Source: Mongoliitalea lutea
Lineage (GTDB): Bacteria; Bacteroidota; Bacteroidia; Cytophagales; Cyclobacteriaceae
Length of the DNA stretch: 64,000 nt
Reading direction: 5' to 3'
Assembly: GCF_014652135.1 (NCBI RefSeq)
Contig: NZ_BMYF01000004.1
Span: 124,001 to 188,000, forward strand
Shown here in pieces: positions 15,979 to 25,575 of this stretch. A program made the position numbers and the translations under genes. Within the stretch, counting starts at the first letter, position 1. Every line of letters begins with the position of its first letter. Below the pieces are notes generated by a model. That model was not told where the DNA came from. It made no database searches and saw only the letters and a program-made list of their open reading frames with translations.

Positions 15979-16521
15979 TTACTGCTGAGGTCTCTCAGGT
16001 AGGGTAATACCTAATTTGGCAATAACCAATTCCGTGAATTTGTCTTCGTCTCTTGTATACAACAATACAGGAGCATTACCTGCTGTCTCAGAGAAAATAT
16101 GCGTGTAATTATGCTCAGCAGCTACTGCGTTGATGGCATTGAATACCTTCTGCTGTACTGGCTCTAGCAATTCCTGCAATTTTCTTTGGTAAGATACCTG
16201 AGCATCTTGCTCAAATTTCTGCAATTCCTGCTCTTGTCTCTGAAGTTCATTTCTTCGCTGATTCAACGCATCCTCTGCCATGGTTGGCGCTGCTTGTTGG
16301 AAAGCCTGAACTTTTCTCTGGAAATCAGCGATTTTTGTCTGAATATTCGTCTGCAACTGTGCCTGATAATCCTGCAAATCAGCGCCGATCTGTTCCATTT
16401 CCGGCATTAAATCAATCAGTAACTCTACATTGGTATAACCAATCTTCAAGTCCTGAGCCTGAGCTACAAATCCTACGCAAAACAAAGCGATTGCGGAAAG
16501 GATAACTTTAACTTTCATCAT
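15979..16521 (-). CDS. OmpH/Skp-family periplasmic chaperone
   Basis: A 180-residue exported protein: signal peptide to about residue 22 (VAQAQ), then LKIGYTNVELLIDLMPEM, the N-terminal Skp core strand, then a long charged and Gln-rich coiled coil (about 45-125) and a C-terminal strand-helix region. Skp trimers hold unfolded outer-membrane proteins in the periplasm and hand them to BamA. It is the last gene of the operon and follows a second skp by 17 bases and bamA before that. Two consecutive, divergent copies suggest specialised clients (inference). Confidence 0.93.
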   Translation of the reverse strand: MMKVKVILSAIALFCVGFVAQAQDLKIGYTNVELLIDLMPEMEQIGADLQDYQAQLQTNIQTKIADFQRKVQAFQQAAPTMAEDALNQRRNELQRQEQELQKFEQDAQVSYQRKLQELLEPVQQKVFNAINAVAAEHNYTHIFSETAGNAPVLLYTRDEDKFTELVIAKLGITLPERPQQ

Positions 16522-16538
16522 TTTTGCTTCTATTTTAA

Positions 16539-17066
16539 TTAATTTTTAATTCCTAATTCTTCCAATACAAACTCCGAGTAATCATGTCTCGGATCTGAAT
16601 AAATCATCTGCAAGGGACCGGAAGCTTTATCAAATAAAACTGCCAACCCATAGCGCTTACATACCCGATCAATGGCATCGAATATTTTGGACTGTAAGGG
16701 CTGCATAAGCTCCAATTGCTTCTGATAGTATTGCCCGTTGAGTCCAAAGATCCGATTGTTGAAGGTCTGGGATTCCTTCTCCTTCTCCCGAATCGCCTTC
16801 ATACGCTCATTGTACATCTCCTCAGTAAGCAGGACTTCTTCCGCTTTGAGGCTGGCATACATTTCTTTGATCCCCTGTTCCAAAGATTGTGCCTGTTTTG
16901 TCCACTCAGTTCTTAAAGATTCTAACTCTGTCTGAATCAGCTTGTAATCCGGATGCTTGTTCAACAAATATTCCGTATCTACATAGCCAAACTTCTGCGC
17001 ATAGCTCCCATTTGCTAATAAGAGCCCAAGGCAGCACAAAATTAACAATTTAACTGAGCTTTTCAT
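16539..17066 (-). CDS. OmpH/Skp-family periplasmic chaperone (first copy)
   Basis: A 175-residue exported protein with a signal peptide ending at SYAQ (about residue 23), the Skp start KFGYVDTEYLLNKHPDY, a coiled-coil arm from about 40 to 120 and a C-terminal segment resembling the one in the next gene (IFDAIDRVCKRYGLAVLFDKA). It starts two bases after the bamA stop codon, so it is co-translated with the BAM core protein whose clients it should deliver. Confidence 0.93.
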   Translation of the reverse strand: MKSSVKLLILCCLGLLLANGSYAQKFGYVDTEYLLNKHPDYKLIQTELESLRTEWTKQAQSLEQGIKEMYASLKAEEVLLTEEMYNERMKAIREKEKESQTFNNRIFGLNGQYYQKQLELMQPLQSKIFDAIDRVCKRYGLAVLFDKASGPLQMIYSDPRHDYSEFVLEELGIKN

Positions 17067-17068
17067 GG

Positions 17069-19774
17069 TTATCTAAATTGCTGACCAATAGTAAAGTGGA
17101 ACTGTGGTCCTGACCTTCCTCTTAAGGCAGGATTAATATCTTCTAAGCTATCAAATCCATATCCCCAATCCAGACCTAGCAAGCCAAAGGCCGGCATAAA
17201 GATCCTTGCACCAAAACCCGCAGAGCGCTTCAGATTGAAGGGATTGAAGTCGGCATATTGTCCCCAGTTGTTACCCGCCTCAGCAAAACCTAACAAGAAG
17301 ATTGTTGCAGAAGGATTAGGAGACACTAAGAATCGTAGCTCCATCACATGTTTGTTATACACAATCCCCCCAAATGCTCCACCTTGTCCTCGGGCAGCAC
17401 CACCTCCTGGAGTAATTGCTTGGTTTTCATAACCTCTCAAACCAATGATTTCCTGACCTAAGGCGAAGTTATTGAAGTTCATACCGTCACCACCCATCAC
17501 AAATCGTTCCAAAGGAATTATCCCAATTCTGTTTCCATAGGAACCCAAGAAACCCATATGCGTTCTTCCCGAAATCACAAACTTGGAAGAACCAAAAACA
17601 GGCGTGTAGAAAGAAGCATCAAACATCCACTTATGGTATTCCAACCAACGGAAACGTTCCTCATCCGGTGACTCTCTGTCAATATTCGGATTGAGGGATG
17701 AATACGGAGGAGTAAACGAAGTTGTCAGATTTATGTTGGAACCAAACCTTGGATAAATCGGGTTATCTACGTTATTTCTGGCCACTGTTGTATTCAAGGC
17801 CAAGCTATTTGCTTTTCCTGTGTTATAACTCAATCCAAAGAAGTTACCAAAATTCAAGAAGTCATAGATCTGGAAGGCCAAGGCTGTACTGAACATAAAG
17901 TAATCATCCGGCCAGGTAACCCGCTTGGAAAGACCAACAGTAGCACCCGTGATTTTGAAGAAACCAATCTCCTGTCCAGGATTTTGTTGGTTAAAGAAAT
18001 CCACTTGACGCTGAACAGAGTGATTAAAGCTCACGCTCAAGGCATTCGGTTTTTTACCTCCAAACCAAGGCTCAGTCAAAGAGACAGAATAGTTTTGAAA
18101 CTGACGACCGTTCGCCTGTACTCTCAATGATAATCGCTGACCATCCCCTACAGGAAGTGGTCTCCATTTTTCAAAATTCCCGATATTTCTGATCGAAAAG
18201 TTATTAAATACTAGACCAACAGTACCTACGAATCCAAAGAATCCACCCCAACCACCGGAAAGCTCGATTTGGTCATTGGGACGCTCTTCCAATTTGAAGA
18301 TAATATCCACCGTGGCATCCTCAAAGTTTGGACGCATATCCGGTTCAATATTCTCAGGATCAAAGTATCCTAATTGAGATAATTCACGGATGGTACGAAC
18401 CAATGCACTTCTGTTGAATTTTTGTCCTGGAAGAATTCGGATTTCACGCATCACCACGTGGTCTGAAGTACGCTCATTCCCTTGGATAGTTACAGAATTC
18501 ACCGTCACCTGAGGTCCTTCAAAGACCCTCATCTCAATATCAATGGAATCTGCCTCGACCATCACCTCAACCGGATCGATCTGGAAAAACAAGTATCCGT
18601 TATCCTGATACAGGGAACTCACATCATCCCCTTTCTGTGGATCATAATTCAGGCGCTTCTCCAGTCTTTCTTTGTTATAGACATCTCCTTTTTGAATACC
18701 CAAGCGATCCAATAATTCTTTATCAGAGTGTAAGTAATTTCCTACAAAAGAGATATTTCTATAGTAGTATTTTACCCCTTCCTCTAATGTCAAATCAACA
18801 TTAATGGTATTTTCGGAGAATCGGTAGGTAGAATCTGACAAAATAGCGGCATCTCTGTATCCTCGGGAATTGTAAAAAGCAATTACTTTCTCTTTATCCT
18901 CTTTAAATTCCTTAGCCACATACTTGGATGAATTAAAGAAGTTCAATTTCATGGTACGGTTGATATACAGTTTCACTTCCTCATCTGAGGCTACATTTCT
19001 GTACACAATCGCTTCTTTTGCTGACTTAGGGGTAGTATTGGTAATACGAGACCAAATATCACGCACCAAGTGCATACGTGCATGTTCCTTGGTATTCTTT
19101 AACTTTCCTTTGATTCTTTTATCGCTGATTTCTTCATTCCCGTAAACATTGACCTGATTGATTCTAACTTTCGTTTTCGGATCTACATCAAATCGGAGTT
19201 TAACAGAATTAGGAAGTGTGGTATCCCGCTCCTGAACAACTTTCACTTCTGCATTTAAAAAACCTTTATCCACAAAATATTGACGGATGTTACGTTGAGA
19301 AGTACTCAACACATCATCACGCACAACTCGACCACGGATTTTAATCTTGTCTTTCAATTCTGACTCCTGGGTTTTTGTAACCCCGGTAAATTCTACCCTA
19401 CTAAAACGTGGACGCTCGGTCAACTCTAACAAAAGAAAAATATCATCTCCTTCAATTTTGGTCACCAACAACTTTACATCTCCGATGATCCCCTGACCCC
19501 AAAGCTTTTTCAAAGCATTGGCTGTAGCGTCTCCCGGTACAGAAATCACGTCATCAACCCGAAGCCCCGCAAGTGAAATGATCGCCGTTTCATCCAGCGT
19601 TGTTAATCCAACTGCTTTGATCTCCGCAATCCTGAACTTTTGTGGCTTGGAATAATTTAATTCCAAGATATTCACTGGACGCGACGGGGTATAGCGACTC
19701 TGTCCAAGCCTTACTTGGGCCTCGGCTATTCCTACCACTAGCAGCAGAAAAATCAGTACTGTAATCTTTTTCAT
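17069..19774 (-). CDS. bamA: Outer-membrane protein assembly factor BamA
   Basis: I start at ATG 19774, giving 901 residues that begin MKKITVLIFLLLVVGIAEAQ, a proper signal peptide; a longer reading from 19852 would add 26 charged residues inside uppS. The ATG shares one base with the uppS stop (TGATG), indicating coupled translation. Five POTRA domains occupy roughly residues 45-470; the Omp85 barrel fills the rest, with the loop-6 motif IIGLRGYEN and a C-terminal aromatic strand (FHFTIGQQF). BamA inserts beta-barrel proteins into the outer membrane. The Gly- and Ala-rich loop PGGGAARGQGGAFGG just after the RGY motif is typical of Bacteroidota versions. Confidence 0.96.
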   Translation of the reverse strand: MKKITVLIFLLLVVGIAEAQVRLGQSRYTPSRPVNILELNYSKPQKFRIAEIKAVGLTTLDETAIISLAGLRVDDVISVPGDATANALKKLWGQGIIGDVKLLVTKIEGDDIFLLLELTERPRFSRVEFTGVTKTQESELKDKIKIRGRVVRDDVLSTSQRNIRQYFVDKGFLNAEVKVVQERDTTLPNSVKLRFDVDPKTKVRINQVNVYGNEEISDKRIKGKLKNTKEHARMHLVRDIWSRITNTTPKSAKEAIVYRNVASDEEVKLYINRTMKLNFFNSSKYVAKEFKEDKEKVIAFYNSRGYRDAAILSDSTYRFSENTINVDLTLEEGVKYYYRNISFVGNYLHSDKELLDRLGIQKGDVYNKERLEKRLNYDPQKGDDVSSLYQDNGYLFFQIDPVEVMVEADSIDIEMRVFEGPQVTVNSVTIQGNERTSDHVVMREIRILPGQKFNRSALVRTIRELSQLGYFDPENIEPDMRPNFEDATVDIIFKLEERPNDQIELSGGWGGFFGFVGTVGLVFNNFSIRNIGNFEKWRPLPVGDGQRLSLRVQANGRQFQNYSVSLTEPWFGGKKPNALSVSFNHSVQRQVDFFNQQNPGQEIGFFKITGATVGLSKRVTWPDDYFMFSTALAFQIYDFLNFGNFFGLSYNTGKANSLALNTTVARNNVDNPIYPRFGSNINLTTSFTPPYSSLNPNIDRESPDEERFRWLEYHKWMFDASFYTPVFGSSKFVISGRTHMGFLGSYGNRIGIIPLERFVMGGDGMNFNNFALGQEIIGLRGYENQAITPGGGAARGQGGAFGGIVYNKHVMELRFLVSPNPSATIFLLGFAEAGNNWGQYADFNPFNLKRSAGFGARIFMPAFGLLGLDWGYGFDSLEDINPALRGRSGPQFHFTIGQQFR

Positions 19775-20517
19775 CAACCTTTTCCTTTTATCTGAGCTCC
19801 GGTTTTCCCGAACCTTCTTTCTCTTTTTTGATAATCCAAGATGGCTTCCCATAAGTGTTCCTTTCGAAAGTCAGGCCATAGGGTATCTGTAAAATACAGC
19901 TCCGTATAGGCCATCTGCCATAAAAGAAAATTACTTATGCGCAATTCCCCACTTGTTCTGACCAACAACTCCGGATCAGGCACATTTGCCGTATTCATAT
20001 GTGCTGATATGAGTTCCTGTGTAATTTCCTCTAGGTTTATTTCTTGATTGACTAATTTTTTGGCAATGTCTTGGACCGCTTGCTGTATTTCCCAACGCCC
20101 ACTGTAACTCAGGGCTAGAAATACCGTTAATCCAGTATTGGACTTGGTAAGCTCGTATGCTTCTTGGAGTTTTCTCTGTGCACTATCAGGAAGGGATTGA
20201 ATATTCCCTATGGAAGATAGGGTAATATTATTTTCCATCATGGTAGGCACCTCGTTAGTGATGGAATTGATTAGTATTTCCATCAGGGCATTTACTTCGT
20301 CTTGAGGCCTTGACCAGTTCTCCGTAGAAAACGCATACAAGGTTAAGTATTTCACGCCTAAGTCTACACAGCTTTCTATAGTTTCCCTCACTGCTGTAAG
20401 AGCATTTCTATGTCCAAAAATCCTCATGGCACCTTTTTTTTGAGCCCAACGCCCATTTCCGTCCATGATGACTGCTATATGTTGTGGGATGTTTTGCCTA
20501 TCTATTTGTTCCTTCAT
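19774..20517 (-). CDS. uppS: Isoprenyl transferase / undecaprenyl diphosphate synthase
   Basis: A 247-residue cytoplasmic cis-prenyltransferase. The signature HIAVIMDGNGRWAQ near the N-terminus contains catalytic D19; FSTENWSRP, a SYSGRWEI variant of the family's GR(x)E region, and a C-terminal PDPELLVRTSGELRISNFLLWQ motif bind the pyrophosphates. It condenses isopentenyl diphosphate onto farnesyl diphosphate to give the C55 lipid carrier for peptidoglycan and O-antigen. Its stop overlaps bamA by one base. The porG-uppS-bamA-skp order is the one I know from Porphyromonas (PG0189 onward). Confidence 0.96.
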   Translation of the reverse strand: MKEQIDRQNIPQHIAVIMDGNGRWAQKKGAMRIFGHRNALTAVRETIESCVDLGVKYLTLYAFSTENWSRPQDEVNALMEILINSITNEVPTMMENNITLSSIGNIQSLPDSAQRKLQEAYELTKSNTGLTVFLALSYSGRWEIQQAVQDIAKKLVNQEINLEEITQELISAHMNTANVPDPELLVRTSGELRISNFLLWQMAYTELYFTDTLWPDFRKEHLWEAILDYQKRERRFGKTGAQIKGKG

Positions 20518-20601
20518 TCCTAATGCCGAAATCGCATGTTGTTTTTTGGAGGTACAAAAATGCTATTTCTTTTTCAATAATCTACGTGAATAGCTAATTA
20601 A

Positions 20602-21354
20602 TTAATAAGCATAGCACTTAACCGAACTCAGGCTGTAACTAATGGTCAACCCAAAAAAATAATACCAATCCCGATCACTGTAATTAGCTGCATTATAGCC
20701 AAATGCCTGTGGTTGTCCGTTAGCAGGCGGCTCAAAACGCGGTATCACATTCAGATTCCCTTCTATTTTATCCAAGTTATCGGTAAATGTAGCTCTAAAA
20801 CCCAATTCAGCAGCCAATATCCATCGATCATTCAATCGATACTTGATACCTAATCCAAAAGGAATCACAGGAGTAGTCGTCCTATAACGCTCCGGCTGTT
20901 CCAAGAGAAAAGATCTCCCTTCTCCCGAATAATAGGTAAATCCAAGACCAAAAAAGCCATATGGAGAAAACCTAAACTGTGCCTGAGGATGCATAAAATC
21001 CAAGAAATGGTACTCCATCACAGCACTTGCCTCCCAGATATTACCTTTGAAGAAGGCATCCCGATAGACAGCTGCCGGATCTAGGCGGGTAATACTATCC
21101 GCCGCACTGATTCGTGCAAAAGATAGCCCTCCTCTCAAAGACCATACATTGTCAAAATTTCGTCTGCCAAAAAACGTCCCTTGAAGCCCCACCCTTCCCT
21201 GATCTAACCTTCTGACAATTTCTCCGGAATAAGCTGCTACACCCAATCCACCACCTAAATCATATTTCTGTGCCCGAGTTTCCAGAGCAGTCAACGAAAT
21301 AATCATAGTCAAAATGCCAGTACTTACTAGCCTAAGAAGAGCTTTTACGTTCAA
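20602..21354 (-). CDS. porG: PorG-like outer-membrane protein (DUF6089), type IX secretion associated
   Basis: Reading from TTG 21354 gives 250 residues with a good signal peptide (MNVKALLRLVSTGILTMIIS...TRAQ); the far upstream ATG at 21432 would add 26 residues before it with no export character, and the next ATG at 21306 would start inside the hydrophobic core. The mature protein is an 8-strand-type barrel: alternating Tyr/Phe/Gly strands, for example FRFSPYGFFGLGFTYYSG and WYYFFGLTISYSL. Position directly before uppS and bamA and the domain type match PorG, which in Porphyromonas is an outer-membrane partner of the PorK/PorN ring. The start codon choice is an inference. Confidence 0.75.
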   Translation of the reverse strand: MNVKALLRLVSTGILTMIISLTALETRAQKYDLGGGLGVAAYSGEIVRRLDQGRVGLQGTFFGRRNFDNVWSLRGGLSFARISAADSITRLDPAAVYRDAFFKGNIWEASAVMEYHFLDFMHPQAQFRFSPYGFFGLGFTYYSGEGRSFLLEQPERYRTTTPVIPFGLGIKYRLNDRWILAAELGFRATFTDNLDKIEGNLNVIPRFEPPANGQPQAFGYNAANYSDRDWYYFFGLTISYSLSSVKCYAY

Positions 21355-21510
21355 GACAGTGCAATTTATGAAGTACTCAACGATATAAAAACCCTTTCTA
21401 TTGCTCGTAGGGTTAATTTTTGTTAAGAACAAGTGTTAAGAAAACTTAATTTGTCCGCCGAATTTACTATTTTATCTCCATCTTCTCCCAAAAGAAAAAG
21501 GAAAGTTTTT

Positions 21511-22386
21511 TTAGTTCCGCATATCAAAACCCCAGTTGAGCTTTTGCCTCAAAGTATCAAAATACGAATAGGATTGAAACTTGACCAATTTCGCTACAAA
21601 ATCTGCTTTCCTGAGTTTAAGCTGATAGCTCGCATCAATTGCAGTAGAACGTGAATCCAAGGAAACCAAAAACTTTTCAGACCTTCCCTCAATGCTGAAG
21701 GTGATTTCGGAATCATCCGGTACTATAATTGGCCTGACATTCAAGTTATGCGGACTCACCGGTGTAATGACAAAATTCTTTGCTCCAGGTGTAATCAATG
21801 GCCCACCACAGCTCAGAGAATAACCTGTAGAACCCGTAGGAGTAGCCACAATCAGGCCATCTGCCCAGTAACTATTCAGATACTGACCATTGATATAGGT
21901 ATGGACCGTAATCATAGAGGAAGTATCACGTTTGTGAATCGTAAACTCATTCAAACCAAAATTCAGCCCATTTAGCAATGGACGATTGGACTCTATGCAT
22001 ACCAAAGTCCTGCTCTCGATGGTATATTGTTGGTGTGCCAAATCATCGATGGCCTGCTCGAGATTTTCCTTGGCTACGGTGGCTAAAAAGCCCAGTCTTC
22101 CCGTGTTTATACCAATAATCGGGATTTCCAATGCCCCCACCATACTGACTGCATCAAGCAAAGTCCCATCGCCACCCACAGAAACCACAAAATCAGCTTC
22201 TGAGATCTCTGAAGAAGATACTATGCTATGAGAAGATTGAAATTTACTTGTGTGCTTTTTGAGTGATTTGGAAAAACTTTCAGTAAAAAATACTGTAAAC
22301 TGATGTGATTCCAAAATGGCAATCAGCTGCTCGACGTAAGGAAGAAACTCCTTACTGAATCCAATCCCGTGAAGGAAAATTTTCAT
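21511..22386 (-). CDS. nadK: NAD kinase
   Basis: A 291-residue cytoplasmic ATP-NAD kinase. The diagnostic G71-G-D73-G-T motif lies in VSVGGDGTLLDAV, followed by GINTGRLGFLA and the NEFTIHKRDTSSM and ADGLIVATPTGSTGYSLSCGGP segments that bind NAD. The enzyme makes NADP. It lies between a CBS-domain gene (11 bases away) and porG in the long envelope operon; this neighbour set is conserved in Bacteroidota rather than functionally obvious. Confidence 0.96.
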   Translation of the reverse strand: MKIFLHGIGFSKEFLPYVEQLIAILESHQFTVFFTESFSKSLKKHTSKFQSSHSIVSSSEISEADFVVSVGGDGTLLDAVSMVGALEIPIIGINTGRLGFLATVAKENLEQAIDDLAHQQYTIESRTLVCIESNRPLLNGLNFGLNEFTIHKRDTSSMITVHTYINGQYLNSYWADGLIVATPTGSTGYSLSCGGPLITPGAKNFVITPVSPHNLNVRPIIVPDDSEITFSIEGRSEKFLVSLDSRSTAIDASYQLKLRKADFVAKLVKFQSYSYFDTLRQKLNWGFDMRN

Positions 22387-22397
22387 GAAGGAAGGGT

Positions 22398-23063
22398 TTA
22401 GATATCCAAAAATCGGAATAAGTTATCGATACGTTCTTGATCTTCACTTACACCTGCCTGCTCTTGATAGTGATCCAACACATGGTAGCCAAATCGCTCC
22501 AATGTGGCTTTCACATGCCTCAACTCGGTCTTATCCAATTTTAGGGTCAATTTTATTTTACTGTCATCCAAAGGATCACTTGCTATAAAGCTACTAAGAA
22601 TTTTAGCATTTTCTGACTCAATCACCCGGGCGATTTCAGACATACTATAATCGGTCATAAACATGGAAAGTACGATTACAGCACCGTTTGACTGAATACT
22701 CAAACTATCCGCAAAGGCTGTAATGGCATCCTCCATGGTAATCACACCCAGATATTCGTTATTTTTATCCAATACAGCCACCATGTTGGTATGAAACTCT
22801 GCCGCAGTCCGAATCACATCATAAATATGCTTATCCAAGTACACGAAACAAGCCTGATTTTCTAACTCCACAGCATCCATGGTCAGCTTGGGTTGATTAA
22901 GCGTGTAGATTTGCTCATCAGTGACTAATCCTTTGAAAAATTTATCCTGTACGACAGGTAGGCAATTGGTACGAATCTCTTCCATCCAAAGAAGTGCTTT
23001 ACCGGTCTGATCGGTAATTTTGAGTGGTGGAATAAGATTGTTGATGTATTCGAATGCCTGCAT
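22398..23063 (-). CDS. CBS-domain protein
   Basis: A 221-residue cytoplasmic protein. Two CBS motifs occupy about residues 15-70 and 75-130 (the second includes MVAVLDKNNEYLGVITMEDAITAFA), enough to form one Bateman module that usually senses adenine nucleotides. The last 80 residues (MFMTDYSMSEIARVIESENAKILS...) resemble an ACT-like fold. It precedes nadK by 11 bases in the operon, and a nucleotide-sensing role is plausible. No enzymatic domain is attached, so it probably regulates a partner (inference). Confidence 0.85.
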   Translation of the reverse strand: MQAFEYINNLIPPLKITDQTGKALLWMEEIRTNCLPVVQDKFFKGLVTDEQIYTLNQPKLTMDAVELENQACFVYLDKHIYDVIRTAAEFHTNMVAVLDKNNEYLGVITMEDAITAFADSLSIQSNGAVIVLSMFMTDYSMSEIARVIESENAKILSSFIASDPLDDSKIKLTLKLDKTELRHVKATLERFGYHVLDHYQEQAGVSEDQERIDNLFRFLDI

Positions 23064-23150
23064 GACCTAAATATATGGATTGATATCGAATATAAAAACG
23101 ATGGCAAGACCATCCTTGTTCAAAATGCGTGTTTTTTTTAAAGTCCAAAC

Positions 23151-23741
23151 CTACACAAGGTCTTTTTCCATGGAAAGTAATCCCGCCATTTGCAGGAAAT
23201 TCTCGATAAGCTCTTCACCATATTCTGTTAGGACTGCTTCAGGATGGTATTGTATACCGATAATCGGCAAGGATTGGTGAGCTATCCCCATGATTTCCCC
23301 AATTGTTGTTTCGAGCAAGACTTGCAAACAAGCCGGCAAATCTACCAACTCCAAGGAATGGTAACGGGTAACAGCAAACTGTTGTGGGATATTGGTCAGC
23401 ACAGGGTGCACCATTTGTTTAACTACCTCGTGCACCTTTCCATGTATGGGCTTTCTCCCCTTTTGTAAGGTAGCTCCGAAAAACTCTCCTATGGCCTGAT
23501 GTCCCAAGCAAATCCCTAAAACCGGCAATTTATCATGGTAATACCCCAAAATCTTCATCAGGTTTCCTGCTTTTTGGGGAGTTTCAGGACCAGGCGATAA
23601 AATCAATGCCTCCCATGTATACTGCTGCAACTCCTCTAAGGAAACATCGTTGCGGTAAATCTTAATTTCCACCCCGAAGCGCAGGAAATAATCCGCCAGC
23701 ATATGGGAAAAGGAATCAAAATTATCAATTAATAATACCAT
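23151..23741 (-). CDS. Glutamine amidotransferase, anthranilate/aminodeoxychorismate synthase component II
   Basis: A 196-residue class I glutamine amidotransferase. The nucleophile cysteine is in LGICLGHQAIGEFFG and the catalytic His-Glu pair in GIQYHPEAVLTEYG; the N-terminus LLIDNFDSFSHMLADYF and the SPGPETPQKAG segment are typical of TrpG/PabA. It supplies ammonia to chorismate for anthranilate or p-aminobenzoate. No component I gene and no other trp gene is near, which favours PabA or a shared subunit. It overlaps cvpA by 17 bases. Confidence 0.9.
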   Translation of the reverse strand: MVLLIDNFDSFSHMLADYFLRFGVEIKIYRNDVSLEELQQYTWEALILSPGPETPQKAGNLMKILGYYHDKLPVLGICLGHQAIGEFFGATLQKGRKPIHGKVHEVVKQMVHPVLTNIPQQFAVTRYHSLELVDLPACLQVLLETTIGEIMGIAHQSLPIIGIQYHPEAVLTEYGEELIENFLQMAGLLSMEKDLV

Positions 23742-24270
23742 CAGTGGCAGCGTTGACTAGTTCTTGGATAAGATTAATGGTCTCTTGAATAAAAGGGATA
23801 TAGGCATCAATCCAGCGAATGAATACGGGAGCGATGGGTTCAATGTATGCATAAACGGTTGACTTTTCTTGCCAGTCTTGAAGAAAACTGAATTCAAAGG
23901 AAACTGTTACCCAGATAAACAGACTGATGGTAAAGGCAGTTTTGATTACACCTAGCACGGCCCCTGCAATATTATCAAATGATCCCAATAAGGTGAGATC
24001 CAATGTCTTTTTCACCAAAAAACCAAGCCCTCTGATAATCAGAATCACTCCCAAAAAAATCATGATAAAGGCTACAAATGGCAACATGAACGTCAAGTTT
24101 TCCACCCGTTGGGATAAGATCGTCGCTCCCCAGCCCATCAACTGAAAAGCCATCACCAAGGCAAAAACAAAGGCTACAATGGACAGGATGCTGATAAAGA
24201 ACCCCTGTTTGTAGCCCGTGAATGCGCCAATCCCTAACAAAAGGAAGACTATGAGATCGAGTGTTGCCAA
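23725..24270 (-). CDS. CvpA family membrane protein
   Basis: A 181-residue inner-membrane protein with four hydrophobic helices and the CvpA pattern at the N-terminus (LDLIVFLLLGIGAFTGYKQGFF) and in the LVKKTLDLTLLGSFDNIAGAVLGVIKTAF segment. The start codon is TTG at 24270, five bases after the yqeY stop region; there is no ATG in a useful place. CvpA was named for colicin V production, and related proteins affect envelope stress and purine supply; the role here is not deducible. It overlaps the pabA-like gene at its 3' end. Confidence 0.88.
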   Translation of the reverse strand: MATLDLIVFLLLGIGAFTGYKQGFFISILSIVAFVFALVMAFQLMGWGATILSQRVENLTFMLPFVAFIMIFLGVILIIRGLGFLVKKTLDLTLLGSFDNIAGAVLGVIKTAFTISLFIWVTVSFEFSFLQDWQEKSTVYAYIEPIAPVFIRWIDAYIPFIQETINLIQELVNAATDGIIN

Positions 24271-24274
24271 TGAA

Positions 24275-24724
24275 TCAGCTCAATAATTCCTTTACTTTCT
24301 GTGAAATAGCTTTTCCATCCGCCTTGCCTGCCAAGGATTTGGTAGCTACTCCCATCACTTTACCCATATCTTTGGGGCCTGCTGCACCTACCTCTGCAAT
24401 GATTGCTTTCAACTCGGCCTCCAATTCCTCCGCAGATAGCTGCTTGGGCAAAAACTCAGAAATGATTTCCAATTCGGCCATTTCTACCGCATATAAATCT
24501 TCCCTGTTTTGCTCTTTATAGATATCCGCCGAATCCTTGCGCTGCTTAGCCGCTTTGGTCAACAACTTTAATTCTTCATCAGCCGAAATACCATCACCAC
24601 CACCTGCTTTGGTCTCTTCCAACAAAATCAAAGACTTGATAGCTCTCAATGCTCTCAAACGGTCTTTGTCTTTAGCCAACATGGCCTTTTTTATTTCACT
24701 TTCTACACTTGCCTTTAAACTCAT
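24275..24724 (-). CDS. GatB/YqeY domain protein
   Basis: A 149-residue protein from ATG 24724 ([15 protein letters not shown]); an upstream start would give an odd leader that overlaps the pdxJ promoter. It is nearly all the YqeY domain, which resembles the tRNA-binding tail of the GatB amidotransferase subunit: [29 protein letters not shown] and [14 protein letters not shown] are the diagnostic pieces. It is probably an RNA-binding protein of unknown exact role. It heads the ten-gene envelope operon and is divergent from pdxJ. Confidence 0.9.
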   Translation of the reverse strand: MSLKASVESEIKKAMLAKDKDRLRALRAIKSLILLEETKAGGGDGISADEELKLLTKAAKQRKDSADIYKEQNREDLYAVEMAELEIISEFLPKQLSAEELEAELKAIIAEVGAAGPKDMGKVMGVATKSLAGKADGKAISQKVKELLS

Positions 24725-24749
24725 TGTCTTGTTGTTTGTATTATAGGTG

Positions 24750-24757
24750 TAAATTTG
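24750..24757 (+). promoter_or_regulatory. Candidate -7 box for pdxJ
   Basis: TAAATTTG is an exact TAnnTTTG match, 29 bases before the pdxJ ATG. A TTG and a TTTG lie 15 and 11 bases upstream, closer than the usual spacing. Confidence 0.45.
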
Positions 24758-24786
24758 TAACACAAAAATATCTGATTATTCACGAA

Positions 24787-25503
24787 ATGACTAAGCTAAG
24801 CGTAAATATTAACAAAATCGCCACTATCAGGAATGCCAGAGGGGCCAATAACCCCAATGTAGTGCAGGTTGCCAAAGATGCCGAACGGTTTGGAGCGGAA
24901 GGTATAACGGTACACCCTAGACCTGATGAACGACATATCCGCTACCAAGATGTGTTGGACCTAGCTCCAGTCGTGACCACTGAATTCAACATTGAAGGCT
25001 ATCCGGATGAGCGCTTTATGGAAATCATCCGTACGGTAAAACCCACCCAAGCTACCTTGGTACCAGACCCTCCTCATGTCTTGACATCCAACAGTGGTTG
25101 GGATACCATTACGCATTTGGAGCTTTTGAAAGACATTGTTGCAGAACTGAAAAGTTACGGTACCCGTGTTTCCATTTTTATCAATCCGGAGGTAAAGTAT
25201 TTTGAACCGGCCAAACTGACCGGTACCGATCGGGTAGAATTGTACACAGAACCGTATGCAGCGCATTTCCACGCCAATAAAGAATTGGCCGTCAAACCTT
25301 ACGCTGAAGTAGCTACTATCGCCAAAGACCTAGGTTTGGGTTTAAATGCTGGACATGATTTGGACCTTCAAAACCTGAGGTACTTGAAAGAATGTATCCC
25401 TTTCCTTGATGAGGTTTCTATCGGTCATGCCCTGATCTGCGATGCCCTGTACTATGGACTGGAAAACACCATTCAACTCTATAGAAGACAATTGGAGATT
25501 TGA
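24787..25503 (+). CDS. pdxJ: Pyridoxine 5'-phosphate synthase
   Basis: A 238-residue TIM-barrel enzyme starting at ATG 24787 ([19 protein letters not shown]). It has the catalytic and substrate-binding pieces of Pdx[47 protein letters not shown] and [17 protein letters not shown]. It condenses 3-amino-2-oxopropyl phosphate with deoxyxylulose 5-phosphate to make pyridoxine phosphate. The longer reading from 24709 would begin inside yqeY and is rejected. The gene has its own promoter-like box and is followed by the ceramidase-like gene. Confidence 0.97.
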   Translation: MTKLSVNINKIATIRNARGANNPNVVQVAKDAERFGAEGITVHPRPDERHIRYQDVLDLAPVVTTEFNIEGYPDERFMEIIRTVKPTQATLVPDPPHVLTSNSGWDTITHLELLKDIVAELKSYGTRVSIFINPEVKYFEPAKLTGTDRVELYTEPYAAHFHANKELAVKPYAEVATIAKDLGLGLNAGHDLDLQNLRYLKECIPFLDEVSIGHALICDALYYGLENTIQLYRRQLEI

Positions 25504-25575
25504 TTAATTTCAAGGCTAGTTTTAGGTTGAACAAAGATTAGCCTCTATATTAGAGCCTTACAAAGCCCATAACCA